Shown: positions 27,701-41,867, counted from the stretch's first letter. The stretch is DNA of 64,000 nucleotides from Pseudoscleropodium purum (GCA_963969395.1 OZ017797.1:8742001-8806000); one strand, 5' to 3'. Made by a program: numbers and translations. The notes: generated by a model from the sequence alone, not told the origin.

Positions 27701-29558
27701 CATGAAAGGTGAATTTCAATCAATTCGGAGACAGGGTCCAGTCTTATCAGTTGTTTTGTGTCTGTTTCTGGATGCCTGCAAATCATAAATACTTTCAGCA
27801 TACTCATTTCGTAGTTCTCCTGAATGTGGGTTGAGAGCTTGTTTTTGTTGTTCTGACACTTCGGCAATTCTTGTTCGATGTAGATTCCTTCATCTTCTTA
27901 CTAACCACGAATGGGCTCTTGAGCCTCTTGTGGTGGATGTGAATGGTGATTTTACTACTAATGACTATACGAAAATCATGGTAAGATAATCTTGGGGAGG
28001 CTTGATTAAGAGTAATCCAATTGAATGCTGAGGACATATCTATGAATTGATGTCTAGATTCTACTACACTGTCAAAAATGTAAGGATCAACTTGACTTGG
28101 TGTACCCATGTATCCTCTTGTTGTTTCAAAAACCATACAATTTCAGATTTTGACAGAAATATTTCTGTTGAAACAGGCTAAGTTTGCTGCTGCAAGGCAT
28201 GGGCCACAAGTTGTTGGGACTGGCCCAGAGTATATACGAGGTCCTTCGATGTACATTGCAACATCTTACGACTTTGGCTGCAAAACGTGGACTCACGAGT
28301 CTCCACCTCAGCAGGCATCATTCTACAGTCACCTGATCTATTTCCTGTCATTACTTGTCGTCTTTAACATCCAGAGGTTCCTTGTTGTTCCTTCATGTGT
28401 TTCTACGTACTGATGTTAATGTTAACATTGCAGGTGTTAAAGCGGCTTATAGCTTATGCAAAAAGCTCAGCGAATCTGCTCACCGAACTAGTGAAGGGCA
28501 ATGCGGACGATACAAAATGGCTGGTATGACTTACCGATCATGGCTCTACTCATAGATAATTGCCTCTTAAGTCAATATGCCTGTAATTTGAGGCCCTGAT
28601 TAATTCATGTATGGTATTGAATGGTTGCCTTGACAGTTCTTATTATGAAATGACTAAACCAGTGTCTTCTGCTGTGTATTCTATAGTCAATCTTCAGAAC
28701 ACCGCTGTCAAGCTATGATATACTCCTTGAGCTCCATCTTGAGTGTCTATCACACCCAAATCGAATACTTTTCCCACCTGAGGGACTTGGCAAGAGCATT
28801 TTAAGCAAGGCAGCACCAAAATTGTCACCGAGGTTGGCGCCTGCTATCCTGAAGATGGGTATCAGAGCTGCAAGGGAACACTTAATTATTGGATTGAATC
28901 CCGTCGAGGAGTTCGTCGAAGATTTGAAGGTACGATTAATTTGTCATTTTTCCAGTTTGTGCTGTGCTTTTCCATATCCATTTGAGTGTGTTTTGGTTCC
29001 CTCTTCCCCATTTTGCCCTACTAAAAGAGTACTACGCGATATTGGCTGCAGTCTTAACTTTTCACATATGAAGTGCACATGTTGAAAGACCTTAAGTGCA
29101 GATTTGAAAATAAATATTGAGTACACTATACTTGTGAAGACTTTGATGCTGACATTTTTCGCGTGTCTTGATTTCTTAGCAGACCAAGTATGGTGATTAC
29201 TGTAAAATATGGTATGATCCGGTGGGGAGTAACTTGCTAGGCTTAACATTACCTAACGAGGCATTTTCTGCTAAGGTACAGTGGTCTTTGATTTTAAATC
29301 CTTAGTCCTCTAGATTCGCACTTTTTTGACTGGACCCGTTATTTACTTCATTTATCCCAGTAGTAACATTACAGAATATTCAGTTTATTTGCAGTGACTT
29401 ATATCTCTATGATGCAGGTGAAGAGTGCCAAACGCAAACGCGTGGAAAATGAGAAAGTAGTTCTCAACTTGGACACGTTTTTGAAGGATGTTGCTGCCAT
29501 AGGTGAAGGCCTAGTGAAAAGTATATATCTGTCTCCTGTCAGGAGAAAAGACTTGTGA
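21758..29558 (+). CDS. NRAP: Nucleolar Nrap / NOL6 / Utp22 family protein
   Basis: Twenty exons join in frame to 1,062 residues, the usual size for plant Nrap proteins: 21758-21895, 22254-22421, 22981-23272, 23622-23755, 24075-24302, 24449-24547, 24820-24935, 25234-25516, 25683-25761, 25885-26031, 26201-26314, 26594-26715, 26887-26969, 27228-27608, 27884-27980, 28177-28314, 28434-28523, 28687-28929, 29180-29275, 29418-29558. Recognisable Nrap segments include FHEKDYLNHRYHVKRALYLA, AKKFRAFWGSRAELRRFKDG, the tryptophan-rich KRWIWSHLFSGFLTEQAVEL, SSRVTGFLRFLHLL and GPSMYIATSYDF. The C terminus is basic (KSAKRKRVEN). The protein belongs to the small-subunit processome: yeast Utp22 joins the UTP-C complex with Rrp7 and casein kinase 2 for early 18S rRNA maturation. 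The start MADTPLAQIKVQELLKEV is the first in-frame ATG. The intron after exon 16 appears to use a GC donor. Confidence 0.93.
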
Positions 29559-32500
29559 TCTGCAAAATTTCATCATCCAGTATTTTAGTTGAAGTGGAGC
29601 CAACCTTACAAACGTTATGTTCAGACTCAAAATAAAATTGAATTAAGTCTGAGAAGTTTCCCTGTTGCTTCTAGATTGACATTGGCTCACAGATGTGCAT
29701 TGATATGAAATTCTTAATGATCAATTTGTGCTTGTACTTTACATGCTATTACTATAATTTTCCTATGGACTCACAATTACATTGACTGCCAAAGCCGAGT
29801 TGGAGTTACAGTAACATTTCTCCTCATTAATTTGTACCCCAAGGAGATGTGAGTAAAATGTAAAAGCGTGAACACAATTTTTGACGTAATCTATTTAACC
29901 CTGAAAGGATGGGTATATGAACATTTTTTCAAACTTCAAAGTTATCTCTATATTGCTCTGTATTTGTAACTACACGTGAATGTAATTATTTGAATTTATT
30001 TTTTAAGAGATGTAAGGTAAAATGGCCTGTGATGATCAGAATTAGGAGTTTGGTCTCATAATGTTGCTGAAATTTTTCAATTTTTTTCCCACATAAAGAC
30101 AAGTGTAAGAAACAATTAGAGCAATTGAAATTATATATTTTTTGATAAAGTATAAATTTGCTATTAATTTTTGAAGTGTTCAATGCATCATGACCCAAAA
30201 GAGTTTGTAGAACTACCTGATAACCAACAAAATTTGAATCCATAATGCTCATCTAACTCACCTAAAGGAGTCATAATATTTTCTAACATGAAAGACCTAT
30301 AAAATCAAATCTTACAAAGAATTCACACAAAAAAGTTGGAAGCTCTTAAAGAGGTTACTAATTACTCTATCATTGTCATGTAATACATTGATGGTGGCCC
30401 AAATCTCATAAATTGGAAAAATCCATAATAGATCATTCTCTAGGTGTCTATCATGGATCATTTGACCAACATCGGCTGATTTACCTTAATCAATGTCTTT
30501 GAATTTAGAAGTTATAGAAATTTTCAATTTTATTGTGAGAAAAATACATATCACATACAAAATTTATTCTAAAATTCTGAAATTTTCTCCATAGATGAAC
30601 ACTTGTGTAGAACATTGTGGTGCAAATGAAATTTCCATGCCATTAGAAAATTAGAAAACTAGCACCCCATGGATTTGGGCTCAATGTTCAAATTGCAATA
30701 AAAATTGAATTTAAGGAATTTTTCAAAAAATTTAATTGGAGTAGAAACTAGACTAGATAATAATATACAATATTCAAGAAAGATTGTTTTTATGGCTAAA
30801 ATTCAAATAAAGAGACCAAAAATTGCCAAAATATATTATACAATGATCCATAGATCTGACATTTTTTTATATAGGGAAGTCAAAAATATCATGAAGAAAT
30901 ATCTACCACCTTACATTGAAAATGGAATGAAAAATCAAGCAATTTCAAAAAATTGGATGGAAAATTGGGTGTTTTTTTCCCATATTTAAGGCCTACTAAA
31001 AATCATCCAAAGGATGGAAAACATCCTCTCATGTGTTTCAAGACAAAAGCTAGATGTGCTACAATATTTGATATATCCAACTTTTTCCAAGTATGCATTG
31101 AGAGAAGAGATGTAAAACATGAGTTGTAGAAATGATCTACATAGTCAAATTTCAATTTCTTTTTTAAGATCTTTGTAAGATAAACTTGAAAAAACTATCA
31201 ATTATATATAATATCTATTTTTAAAACTTAAATTGTAGTATCGTTGGCTAAATCTATGATATTATCAACTTGGTATAATATGATCATCAACTTTTTTACT
31301 ATTTATAAAACATTACAACTTTCACTATACTAGTTAATATTCTAACAAAGGAAAAAAATGGAATTCTTGGTTGATTTTTATTTCTTATATGAAGTATAAC
31401 ACACATCTAAGAAATTCAATGATAGATTAATATTTTATGATAAGTAGCTCCCTAGTCAATGGTGCTAGTATGTAAATATGAAAATGTGAGCATGTAAGCT
31501 TTGAGCATGTATATAAATAGATATACTACAACCATTGAAGGTGCTTATTATATAAACATTTATAATATAGGTACTTACATTATAGTTACACTATAATTGT
31601 AGAAGGTGTCTATAATATAGATACTTATAACAGAAGTGTATAGTCTTCTAGAGTCATGTGCTCATGCTCCTAAGCTCACATAATAGCAACCCTTGCTCCC
31701 TAGTGCATCTAACAATGACCATACCACCTTTTTAATAACTTCTAATTGCTCAAAAACTAACTTTGTCAAAATGAATGCTACAATCATGCATTACCTGGCA
31801 TCAAAGCTTAATATCATAATTTTTAAAAATATATTGAAAGGCTAGTCAAAAAAGATGACTAAAATTTTCTAAGGATAACTCTTAAAGGTTAAAGAGATCA
31901 ATTTTGGGCATATGATGGTGGTTTTTGTGTATTTGATATTGTAGGTTCACATATTGAGGTATACAAAAGTTGGATCTTGTGCTAAGTTGGATCTACTAAT
32001 ACATGGTACTTGCAATTTGAATTAGTAATACACATCCTGTATATCTTTGAAACTTTATAAAGGTGTCATATTTATGTATTCTACATATATGGTGTCATAT
32101 TTGAGTGTGATAAGGTTCAAATTATAAAATGAAATCTAAATTGAAGTTGCTAATTTTTTATTTATAAATAAATCCAATAGTATATGTTGTACTAAATAGA
32201 AGTACATGTATTTTATTTTACAAGTCAAATTGAATATCTTATACATTGTTCTTTACAAACTTTTTAGACATTATGTGTTGAGGAAGAATTAAAAAAATCA
32301 TATGTGAAAAAACAATATGCAAATTAGTAGAAGTAGAAATCTATTTGTTTGACACAATATGAATTTGTTATAAATTTTTGATATTATATCAGAATCTAAG
32401 AAATATTCAATATTAGGCATGATTGGATAAGATCTCTAAGAAAATTCAAACACATGTAAGCCAATTGAACTATAAAGTAAAATCACTAGTAGACTAGGTT

Positions 32501-34818
32501 ATCATCATTTTAGAAAAATAAGGGAGAAAATAAATTAAAATGATTGCAATGCATAAATTTAATATATATCATCAAGATCAACATCATATGCACCCTATTG
32601 AATTCTATTGATCAAAATCAACATTTTACAATGTTGATGGAGGTGGATCTTAATAATGTATAACAACATTTAAAGATGCATTATTGATGCAATTACTTCT
32701 AAGAAAATGCAATTTTTTTAGTGCTTTTATTAGTGAAAATTAAAAGCAATTTTTGGATGGAAGACCTTGAAGTTTATGTGTTTGTAAATTGAAATTGTAT
32801 TGTGCTCATAATTCAATTTTGTGGGTAAAAATAGTGCAAATTCAAACTCAATTTTGAATTCTTAGGTTCAACAATCAATGTGTAATCTCCAGTTTCAAGA
32901 ATCTAAGAATTGAAAATGTAATGTATTTTCTTGAAAGTTTCATACATGGTTATAAAATATATTGTGTATCTAAAATTTCTTCAAAGCCATTAGTCTTCAC
33001 GAGCATTAGTCATCACATACAACACATAGATATGTAAAAAATAGAGAATATGATAACAAAATGGTCATGTAATGAAAATCTTGAATCTCATTGTGCAAAA
33101 CAATGTGAATTAGTGTATAATGTAGAGAAATTAGAAAAAATGATCAAACAGTTGCAATGAAATTATAATAACATAGGCAATAAATATATATACACACAAT
33201 TAAGGGAAAAAAAACTTATGAATTTATAGAAGATTGAGTCTTAACTTCACTTTTGGGCTCTAACTTCCCTCTTTACTTTATTTCAAAGCCCAAGAGTTCC
33301 CTTCCGACCACTTTTGGAAGGAATCCAATGGACATCTAAAGCCACTGTAATTACATATTTGGCTATAACTAATGGACAAAAGGTGTTGTTTAAACATTAA
33401 ATTTGACTCCATTTTCATCATCATAATTTTTTTATTAAATGTTTGATGAAAAAATTAATGGTACTCTGGTGCCTATACAATTAATTGGATATACAATGTC
33501 ATTGTAATCCCAATTTTAGTATTTCATGATAGAATTCAATCCTTCTAAAAATACTTTGAATAGATTAAAAAAATTAAACTTTGCAGTGTAATTGAATTTC
33601 TAATATGAATCACCTACTACTATTTATAAACTATTGTTTTTAGAAAGAAATTTCAAACATTAGTCATCATAGAGTTTGAAATGATAATAATGTTTTAATT
33701 TTTATAATAATCTTGTTGTTTAGGTAGTAAATAAAGAAAACATAATGCTATCTTGAAAGGAAAATTATTACTACTAATTACACTAATTTTGTCATGCAAT
33801 GTTTTAGACATTTTATATGGACCACATTATATATTGAATTTGAGTCACCCTACTAATGTCACAAATGTCAAATGTCAAGAAGCCATTTGACATAAACAAT
33901 GTCACTTATAGAATTTGATTGGATTTTTAACAAAATATTCAATTTTTTGATGAATCACACTCAATATAATAGTATAAATCCTCATTAAAATCATCCTAAT
34001 CACCAAATGGATGAAACAACAAAGAAGTTTTACAAAAGCCCTATTGTACACAAATGTTATGGTGATTCCATGATGAATTATTCAAAAATTCTTATTCCTA
34101 ATCTCAATATGCCTTTGTAATCTCTAATTGCCTTGTAGATCCATCATGATACTCTCTGTAAGGCTACTACCTTTAGTTGCAATCTAATGTGCATTTTAAA
34201 GGTTGAATTGACTACAAAGTAATTCATTTACTATATATACTACAAATATTTTAGTGTTCATTAGACCAAAATTTTGTTGTTTGATATGCTTGGAATATCA
34301 ACTTTGTGATATTTTTTAATTTGAAAAATACATGTAAAATTACATGATGTGTCTTGCTTAAATCTTTTTCAAGCTTATGACTTTGTAATTCTTTGAAAAT
34401 GTTGTCTTATATCTTATCAATCATTGTTGATAATAACATTGTTAAACTTAAGTGAAGTTTTTTTTAGATTGTGAGTTTTTCATATTTAAAAGGTTTTAAG
34501 TTTTTCATGTGTAGAGCGGAAAGTAAAGAATTTTGGTATATGGAAATATCTATTCTAAGCACAAATTTCTTTTTCATGTGTGTTTGTGTTGCAACAAGTA
34601 ATAGAAGAACTCCAATCCTTTTTGAGATTGGTAGGAGTCAAGAGTCCAATTGTTTGAGGCCCAATACCAAAGCCACATAAAAATGGTAAGTAACTGAAAT
34701 ATAAAGAAGATCTTTGTTGAAGCAAGAAATTTCCATTTTTGAAATACGTGCATATTACAATACAATCCATTAAAGAGGAAAATAAAAATGCATCGATACA
34801 AAGTTTATTTGAAGGGAC
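29559..34818. other. AT-rich intergenic region without recognisable genes
   Basis: The first few hundred bases should include the Nrap 3' UTR. The rest is AT-rich, with short frames only and one member of a dispersed repeat near 30580-30720 that recurs around 40.1-41.0 kb. Confidence 0.55.
30580..30720 (+). repeat. Member of an AT-rich dispersed repeat family
   Basis: Shared words include TTCTCCATAGAT, TGGTGCAA and CATTAGAAAATTAGAAAA, followed by CCATGG, in the same order as the reverse complement of 40895-41000. It is a diverged noncoding repeat. Confidence 0.5.
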
Positions 34819-37800
34819 TCACACATGAGAGGTAGAAACTGCTGGTCCTTTGTTGGCCAACTTTTGGGATGGGTGGCTTGTTTCAATTTGGGATCCAGGT
34901 GAAAAACTCAATCCATCAAGGAAACTTAGTCGAGAATCTATATGACGAAAAGTAATAAATATTTCTAAGCAATCCACCTCTTTACCCATTTTACTCTTTC
35001 CTAAATGACTTCGACTCCGAACTTCATACCCATCTTTATTATTGGCATACAATGGACCAACATTTACTGGCAACTCAATCTCAGGAACAATCCAATTCAT
35101 AGACCATGAAATATCTTCTTCAAGATCCAAACCTTGAGGTACCCACTTTATGCAAGCTTTTTTCATAAATACTTTCTTATTATGCCGATGTTTTGGTAGT
35201 TTTCCAATTGTTACTTGTAATCCTCCAATGTACATATGACAACCTTTTGATTCACGTCTAAAGCCTAAAAGAACTGCATCTATAGCCTTGTAGGTGGTTG
35301 ACAATGGAACAACCATAAATAGAGCCTCTTCTTTGTCCCCCTTCAAAAAATCCATGAGCAAATTCTCCATAGTAGCTTGCTCAGTTCCACTAACAAGCTC
35401 TACCATAGTTGGCCTAAACCGTGTCATGTTTCCAAGTGGAATAACTAATGGCCGATCAGCAAGTGCGCCAATGACTGTTCTTTCTACTAAAGCTCCTCCT
35501 ATCACTGGGTGTCGCCTACCTTGAAACCCATATTCTCGTTTAACTGCATTTAAACAAGTTGCATCAAAAAACCTACTATTTTGATTATAAAGTTGAAGTA
35601 GGCGAGCAAGCTCAGCTCCAACTAAACCACTAGATGGTTCTCCTGTTCCATTTACAATGCGAAAATATTTTATATCCATGTCTCTTGGTGGTTTTGACAT
35701 GGGTGAACCAAACAAATATTTGCAAACACCATCAACAAGTTTAGTTAATTGCCCAGCTTCTTTGGCAACTTCAAAGTGGTTTCCAAGATCTTCCCTCATT
35801 TTTTCTACTGCAGGTTGAGTTTGCAATACTTTCAATGCTGATTCAAAAGACACTTTTTCTCCTTTTGATGTTTGTTGAATGGTTTCTTTTAAAGCATTAT
35901 ACCAAGCTGAAAGATAAACCGGAAGTCTTCCAGTTGCATCTAATAAAATTTGTAATTCCATTTCGTCTAAAAGTTCTTTAGTTTTATCACCATCTGTAAT
36001 AGAACTAACAAATTTCCATCGACCCCAACATTCCAATTCTTGATCCTAAAATACAAAAGCATCACAAAAGGTACTCTACATTCAAATGTTGTTATGAAAA
36101 GAATGAGTGTGTAGTATTTAATTATCTAATGAAATACTTGACAAAATCACTTACAATCACATATATGTGTACATGCACGTGGGCACAAATGTATGTCAAT
36201 GGAAATCAATATTGTTCAAAACTAACCTCTAAGCCTTCATCCCACATGAATAGTTTGGCCGGAGGTTGGCCTGCATAGAATGTTTTTTCAACTAGTTCAC
36301 AACTAGCTGATGCTACACGCACCATACAATGTTGACAACACATACGAAAGAGAATATTTTTAAGTGCAATATTTTCTTTGCCTTGAACTTCAATAGATTG
36401 CCATTGATCAAATATCCATAGCAATTGTGCTTCAGTTGCTTCACAAAATGTAGCTAGATGCTCCAATGTTGTACAATTTCCCAATTTTTTCAAGCTTACA
36501 TCATCATCTCCATAAGAAACAAACAATGCATCTCGCAAAATTAAGAATGCTCTATCTTGTAGTAACAAACCACAATCCATTATTGCTACAACTCTTTTTC
36601 TTGTCTCTCCAAGTGACCAATTGCAAGAAAATTCTTCTGTAAAATCTGAAACTGCAGCTGCTAGAATATGGCTTTTGCCAGTTCCTACTGGACCTACAAC
36701 AAGTATGTTCCCTATTATTTCATTGTAGTGTCCTGGTGACCGAACTTGCTCATAAGATGTGCAATATGAACGTTCTCTCTCACTAACAAGTTGCGATATT
36801 AATAATCGTAATTTATGGTAATGCAATCGTCCCATATATGCAAAACGACCATCATTGGTAGCAAATCTATTATTTGTAGATGCCCATTTTGCAACATCAG
36901 CAACTAGGAGATTGAGTTCCATCCACTCTGGCTTTGATAATGGGTCTGCTGATTTCATATGATCTCGCAAACTAGCCATGGATGAAATCATACTTTGAGG
37001 AAGTAATTTTGCTTTCTTAATGACTACAAAAAATTAAAATTAAAATAGAATATTTAGACATATTTTAAAATATAAAAAAAACAATTGAAAACTAATATAT
37101 AAATTTCATCAATTAGATTGAAGCATCAGAATTTTATTTAGATTTTCTTTAACAAAATCATTAAAGTATACATCTTGATTTTTTTTAATCAAAATTAATG
37201 ATTTTTTAAAATATTATTTTAATATTGATTTCAAACTAATTTTTTAATTTATAGAATAAGTTAATAAAACTAGTTGACATATTGCTAAAATGAAATATAA
37301 CGTATTTACAACATTCATGATCACATTTTTTAATGCTTTTTATTTAAAGTTAAATTTCATTTTGTATAGCAAATTGAAATAATGATAGTTTAAATTATGT
37401 ATAAAAATTTAAACTATTTTTTTAATATATCCATCTCCAAAATCTAATACTATTCTATGAAGTTTATAAATTCTTCTATTTATATATATTTTTAAAATTC
37501 TCCATATAGATTGATTTTTTCAAATAATTAGTTGATTTTGATCATTTGATTATCTTATAGAAAAAAATTCTTATTATGAAAATAAAAATAAAAATAAAAA
37601 TCTAATCATCATTTATTTTTTATGTCAAAATTCAGTGACGTGTGTGTAGAATATAATCCTACAATAAATCTTGTATTTGAATTTTTTAATTGAAAATTGA
37701 TCCTTTAATCTAAAACTTTTATTAATGTTTTTACAAATAAAAAATCTTGGGCATATTATTGTGGTGTTGATTTATTAGTGGTGGAATTAGGTTAAAAACT

Positions 37801-38362
37801 ATATCACTTCATTTTCATTTGAATAGAAAAAATCTTCCCAAGGAGAAGATTTTACTATAATTGTAGAAGGACTCATTATAGGTATAGAACTATCATAAAG
37901 AGGAGAAGATGAAGGACCTGCATCATAGTTAGCTTCTTCTAAGTTTCTTTTTCTTCCAGATTTTGATTCTTCTATTGCTTTTTCTTCAGTACTTATTTCA
38001 TCATCAAACCTAGGGAGTACCAATCTTAATTTGAAGATGTCACCATTTTTTGGACTTCGATGCTCATGCCGCATAAATTCTTCTTGAAGAGTGTAACAAG
38101 GTTCAAGTTTTTGTTGTTCACGCATGTGTAATACATCAATGTGTGTATGCAAAGCTTCTACAAATACTTGTGTTCCTGAAAATAAATACTCTTCACGCTC
38201 TAACCCTAAACTTGAAAGTACCTTTTTTTCACCTAAACCAAGAAGTGTCAAAATGTAATCACGGGCTTCTAAAATAGTGCTATCTGCACGAAGTTGAAGT
38301 ATCCTCATCACAGTTTGTTTGATACTAGGTATATAACACGAAACATATATTTTCATTTCCAT
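34819..38362 (-). CDS. Crinkler/RHS-like protein: Ubl-type header, P-loop NTPase, restriction-endonuclease-like C terminus
   Basis: Three coding blocks lie on the minus strand: 38362 to about 37800, 37023-36227 and 36045-34819, about 860 residues together. Junction 2-3 is clean (GAG then GTTAGT; TTTTAG then GATCAA). The donor of exon 1 is unresolved; exon 2 has a strong TTTTTTGTAG acceptor. Exon 1 begins MEMKIYVSCYIPSIKQTVMR, beta-grasp-like, and ends Ser-rich with a basic patch. Exon 2 has a Walker A motif (VVGPVGTGKSH) and a hydrophobic strand ending FDQW, matching the hhhDQ Walker B of the CRN/RHS clade. Exon 3 has AIDAVLL followed by GLQVTIGK, resembling the D...(E/Q)xTxxK core of RHS nuclease domains. 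Comparative work on this family proposes roles in defence or conflict. The family call is from motifs and architecture; substrate and activity are unknown. Confidence 0.6.
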
Positions 38363-40164
38363 TCTTACTATAATTGAATAATATTTTTCTTATGATTTTA
38401 ATAGATTTTTAAATTTATGAATGAGTGGCCATGAATTGCTAGTATTGGAATTGAAGTATAAAAGAATATCATGTCTCTTGCAACTCTTTAGAGGCATTTC
38501 AAAAAAATTCAATAATGATAACATTCTTTTAGATTCAATAAGAATTTCATTGTAAATTTCATTGAGCTTGTTAGAGTGAGTTTTTGTAAGACTATTCACA
38601 AATATATTTTTTGATTCTTAAACTGCAAGCCATCCAAAAAATTTATATTCAATATAGAATGAACTATTAAATATTCAATCATGTTTTTATATAATTATCT
38701 AAATTCATGTTTTAATTTGACTTATTATAGTGTAATTTTTTTGTACACAATAAATATAGATAAAGAGATAATCCACCTTATACTTTAAAAAAATGTTTTT
38801 TTTGGCATTGATTGAAGTTATTTATTTCTTTTGAAATCATCTATAAACTAAAAACATTAGTATAGATTTTCATTTCTATGTTTAAAAATTCCAATAATAA
38901 AAAACTTGCATTTTCAAGAACATAATACAATGGATGTAACATTGTAGAATCTACATAAATTTTAGCTAGATGTATTTAATTTGAATAGTTGGTATTGATT
39001 TACAAAACAAATTTAATTCAATATTTTTACTAAATTAATCTCATTTCATCACAATTTTAAATATAAAATTTGGATGAAATCGTGAATATCAAAATTTATT
39101 ACAAAAATGATATAGTAATCAATCTATAATTTATAATTGCTAAACACTATTGTTGAGAACTATAAGTCATAATGAATCAATGCATTTTAATAAAATCTCC
39201 AATAGTCTAAAATTCTCTGTATTTTAATTAGTTAAAAATAGTGATACAGTGATATTTTACAAATTAATCTATTACTTGTGATAATTTTTCAAATTTAGAT
39301 AAGGCATAGCACTAAAATTTTCTATTTTGTGTTAATTTAACTTATATGATGTAGTATAAATTGGAAATTCATGTTAATAAAAAAACAAGTATACACTTTT
39401 TAACACTTACATCTTACTTTCTATATTGTTGTATATTTAGAATTCTATAATTTCTTGTTCACTTTCTATTAAAAAAATATCAAAAATCCACAGCAAATCA
39501 ATGGCATTACATTGATAGAAGGTTTTCAATAAAACCTTGTACACAAAGATAAATAAAAAGAAACTTTTTGGAACAAATTGTGAAAACAATATATAATTGA
39601 TCAATGTCGTTGCAAAACAATTTGGAAATAAGTGAAAGAGTGTTGAGGTTCAAAGCTAGTGCCATGTAGGGACGCCATCCCTCCATTTTGCAACCCCTAT
39701 TTTTTCTATAGCCTTCAACCTTTGAATTGAATTCATATCATCTAATGCAACCATCTTTTCAATATTTTTTTTCCTATATCAAAATTCAAACTTCACGTGA
39801 AGTCAAAAAATCACAAGTTTTTGAACTTGAAGTTAATAATAGATCTAACTTCATAACCATTCAATCTTATTAAGAACATTAGATAAATTTCTCAACTTTA
39901 CTTGGGCTCAAGAGCACTTGATGTACTTAATACTATATATTTTAGAGTCCTCTTTTTTGGTTGGAAGACCTTGACAATGGGAATTTTCACAATTCACATG
40001 TATATTAGAGTCTAAAAAGCATTTGATTTTCATTGGAAATAAACTTTCTATTGATACTCTAGAATTGATTAGCTAGAACTTTTCTTCAAACATTGACCAT
40101 CAATGTGAAAAAATGAATTTTCAACCTTCAAATGTTGATTTTTAAAATTTTAGAATGATAAAAA

Positions 40165-40260
40165 TATATATGCACCATAACATTTTACACTATAATTTAA
40201 ATCTATGGAGAGATTTTCAGCTTTTTTGAGCATATATTGCACGTCATACGAATTTCTTCA
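40165..40260 (-). repeat. Diverged copy of the AT-rich dispersed repeat
   Basis: It contains GCACCATAACATTTTACACT and AAATCTATGGAGAGATTTTC, which match 40965-41005 closely and 30590-30640 in reverse orientation. Confidence 0.45.
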
Positions 40261-40894
40261 TTTTTATTAAAAAATTAATGGTAATTTCAAAAAAATTCCC
40301 CCAAATGTGAAATTTTTACAACTAATAGAAGATATGTAATTACATCTCTACAATTGAAGTCTTAGCAATTGTAAACTTATTATTCTTGACTTTTAAGGTA
40401 TGAATTGACCAATAGAGGGTGTTGAATTCTATATTTGTGAATATAGAAACCCTAAAGATTCAGATCCTATAGTTGCAAATGGACCTTTTGAAATCTAAAC
40501 TCAAACTCAAATTTTTGTAGACTTTGTTTTGGAAATTAATTGAATCTCAAAGGTTCTCATTAGCTCCTTTAAAAAACTTTTCAACTTCTTCAATTGAAAG
40601 TTTGGAGTTATAGTCTTGGTCAATTGAAAAAACAATGGGTTTTCTTTGGGGGGTCAATTTTAGAATTGTATGACTTCAAAATTCCATTATTTTTGTCATT
40701 GCTTCAAAATTTTGTTATTTTCATCTTAGCTTTCATTCCACCTGATTTTTTTAGTTGTGACTTCAAATGGACCACATGGCTACAAAATTAAACATTTATT
40801 TTTCAATGTCAAAATTCCAAAAGATAGTCTAGAAATTTTAACCAATTCTAATCTAAAGATCATTAATGAAATTTTACAACAATTTGAACTTTGG

Positions 40895-41030
40895 GTTTAA
40901 CCATGGAGTATTAATTTTCTAATTTTCTAATGACACGGTTAAAAAACTTGCACCATGATGTTTTACACTATACTATAAATCTAGGGAGAATTTTTCAAAT
41001 TTTTTTAGCATCAATTGCATCTACTTTAAA
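40895..41030 (-). repeat. Diverged copy of the AT-rich dispersed repeat
   Basis: CCATGGAGT, then TTTTCTAATTTTCTAATG, then TTGCACCATGATGTTTTACA and CTAGGGAGAA occur in the same order as the reverse complement of 30590-30690. Confidence 0.5.
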
Positions 41031-41739
41031 TTATTTCACATTTTATTCATAAATTTATGGTAATTTCAAATGTTCACAAAGAAATATAAAATTCTTAAAA
41101 CTAAGAAGAAGACATAATTGCATCTCTTAAAAATAAAAAATAAAAAATATATTTACAAGGAACTTGGAAATGAAGTTTAAAAAAGTGTTAATAAGCTTGT
41201 CCTTTGAGGATTGTAAGTGTAGACTCTAGTTGATAGGGAAGTCTTGACAATTTTGAACTTGTTGTGGTGGACTTTAGAGATCAATGATGCTAGCGTGCAA
41301 GCTTGGAGCTGCGAGCTTGTGAGCTGTGAGTGTGGAATTTGTAAGCATAGAGTTTGAAAAACTTTTCTTTTAAGAATTATTTCCAAAAAAAATATTTGTT
41401 CTAGATTTTTAACAAAAAATAGAGGATAATATACTATTTATAGTAAGTTTTGGGACCTATGACCACTAACCCTATGACTGTGGATTTTAGTTTATAAAAC
41501 TATCATACTATGAAAACTTCCATTTCATATGAAATAAGCCCCTGTTACCTTTGGGCATAATTTCAGATTTTGCTCACCTTCTACAATTCTACTCTATATG
41601 TAGTAATAGATTATTTCTAAAATACAATATAATAAATTGAGCAATGAATATCTACAAAAACAAAAATATGTATTACATTGCCTCCACAATAGGTGTTCTA
41701 CATCAACTTTGAAGACTTAGCTCAATATTGAGAACGCAC

Positions 41740-41830
41740 CTATTGGCATAATCCAGGGCCTCACGGGATTCGAACCTGGGCCATCAACTTCTAATCTCTT
41801 GGACCTCTTGCAAGTATACTCCAATCTAAA
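41740..41830 (-). repeat. Possible tRNA-derived SINE relic (B-box only)
   Basis: The minus strand contains GGTTCGAATCCC at 41776-41765, a perfect Pol III B-box or tRNA T-loop motif within a partly paired stem (GGCC...). An A-box is weak, and no intact cloverleaf could be drawn. It is more likely a degraded SINE than a functional tRNA. Confidence 0.3.
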
Positions 41831-41867
41831 GGAGTGACCACTCATTGGTATTTTTCTTATAAAATGC

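Larger units (their letters stand above)
38363..41750. other. AT-rich intergenic region with dispersed repeats
   Basis: No domain-bearing ORF is visible. Two diverged copies of the repeat also seen at 30.6 kb occur here in the opposite orientation. Confidence 0.5.
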
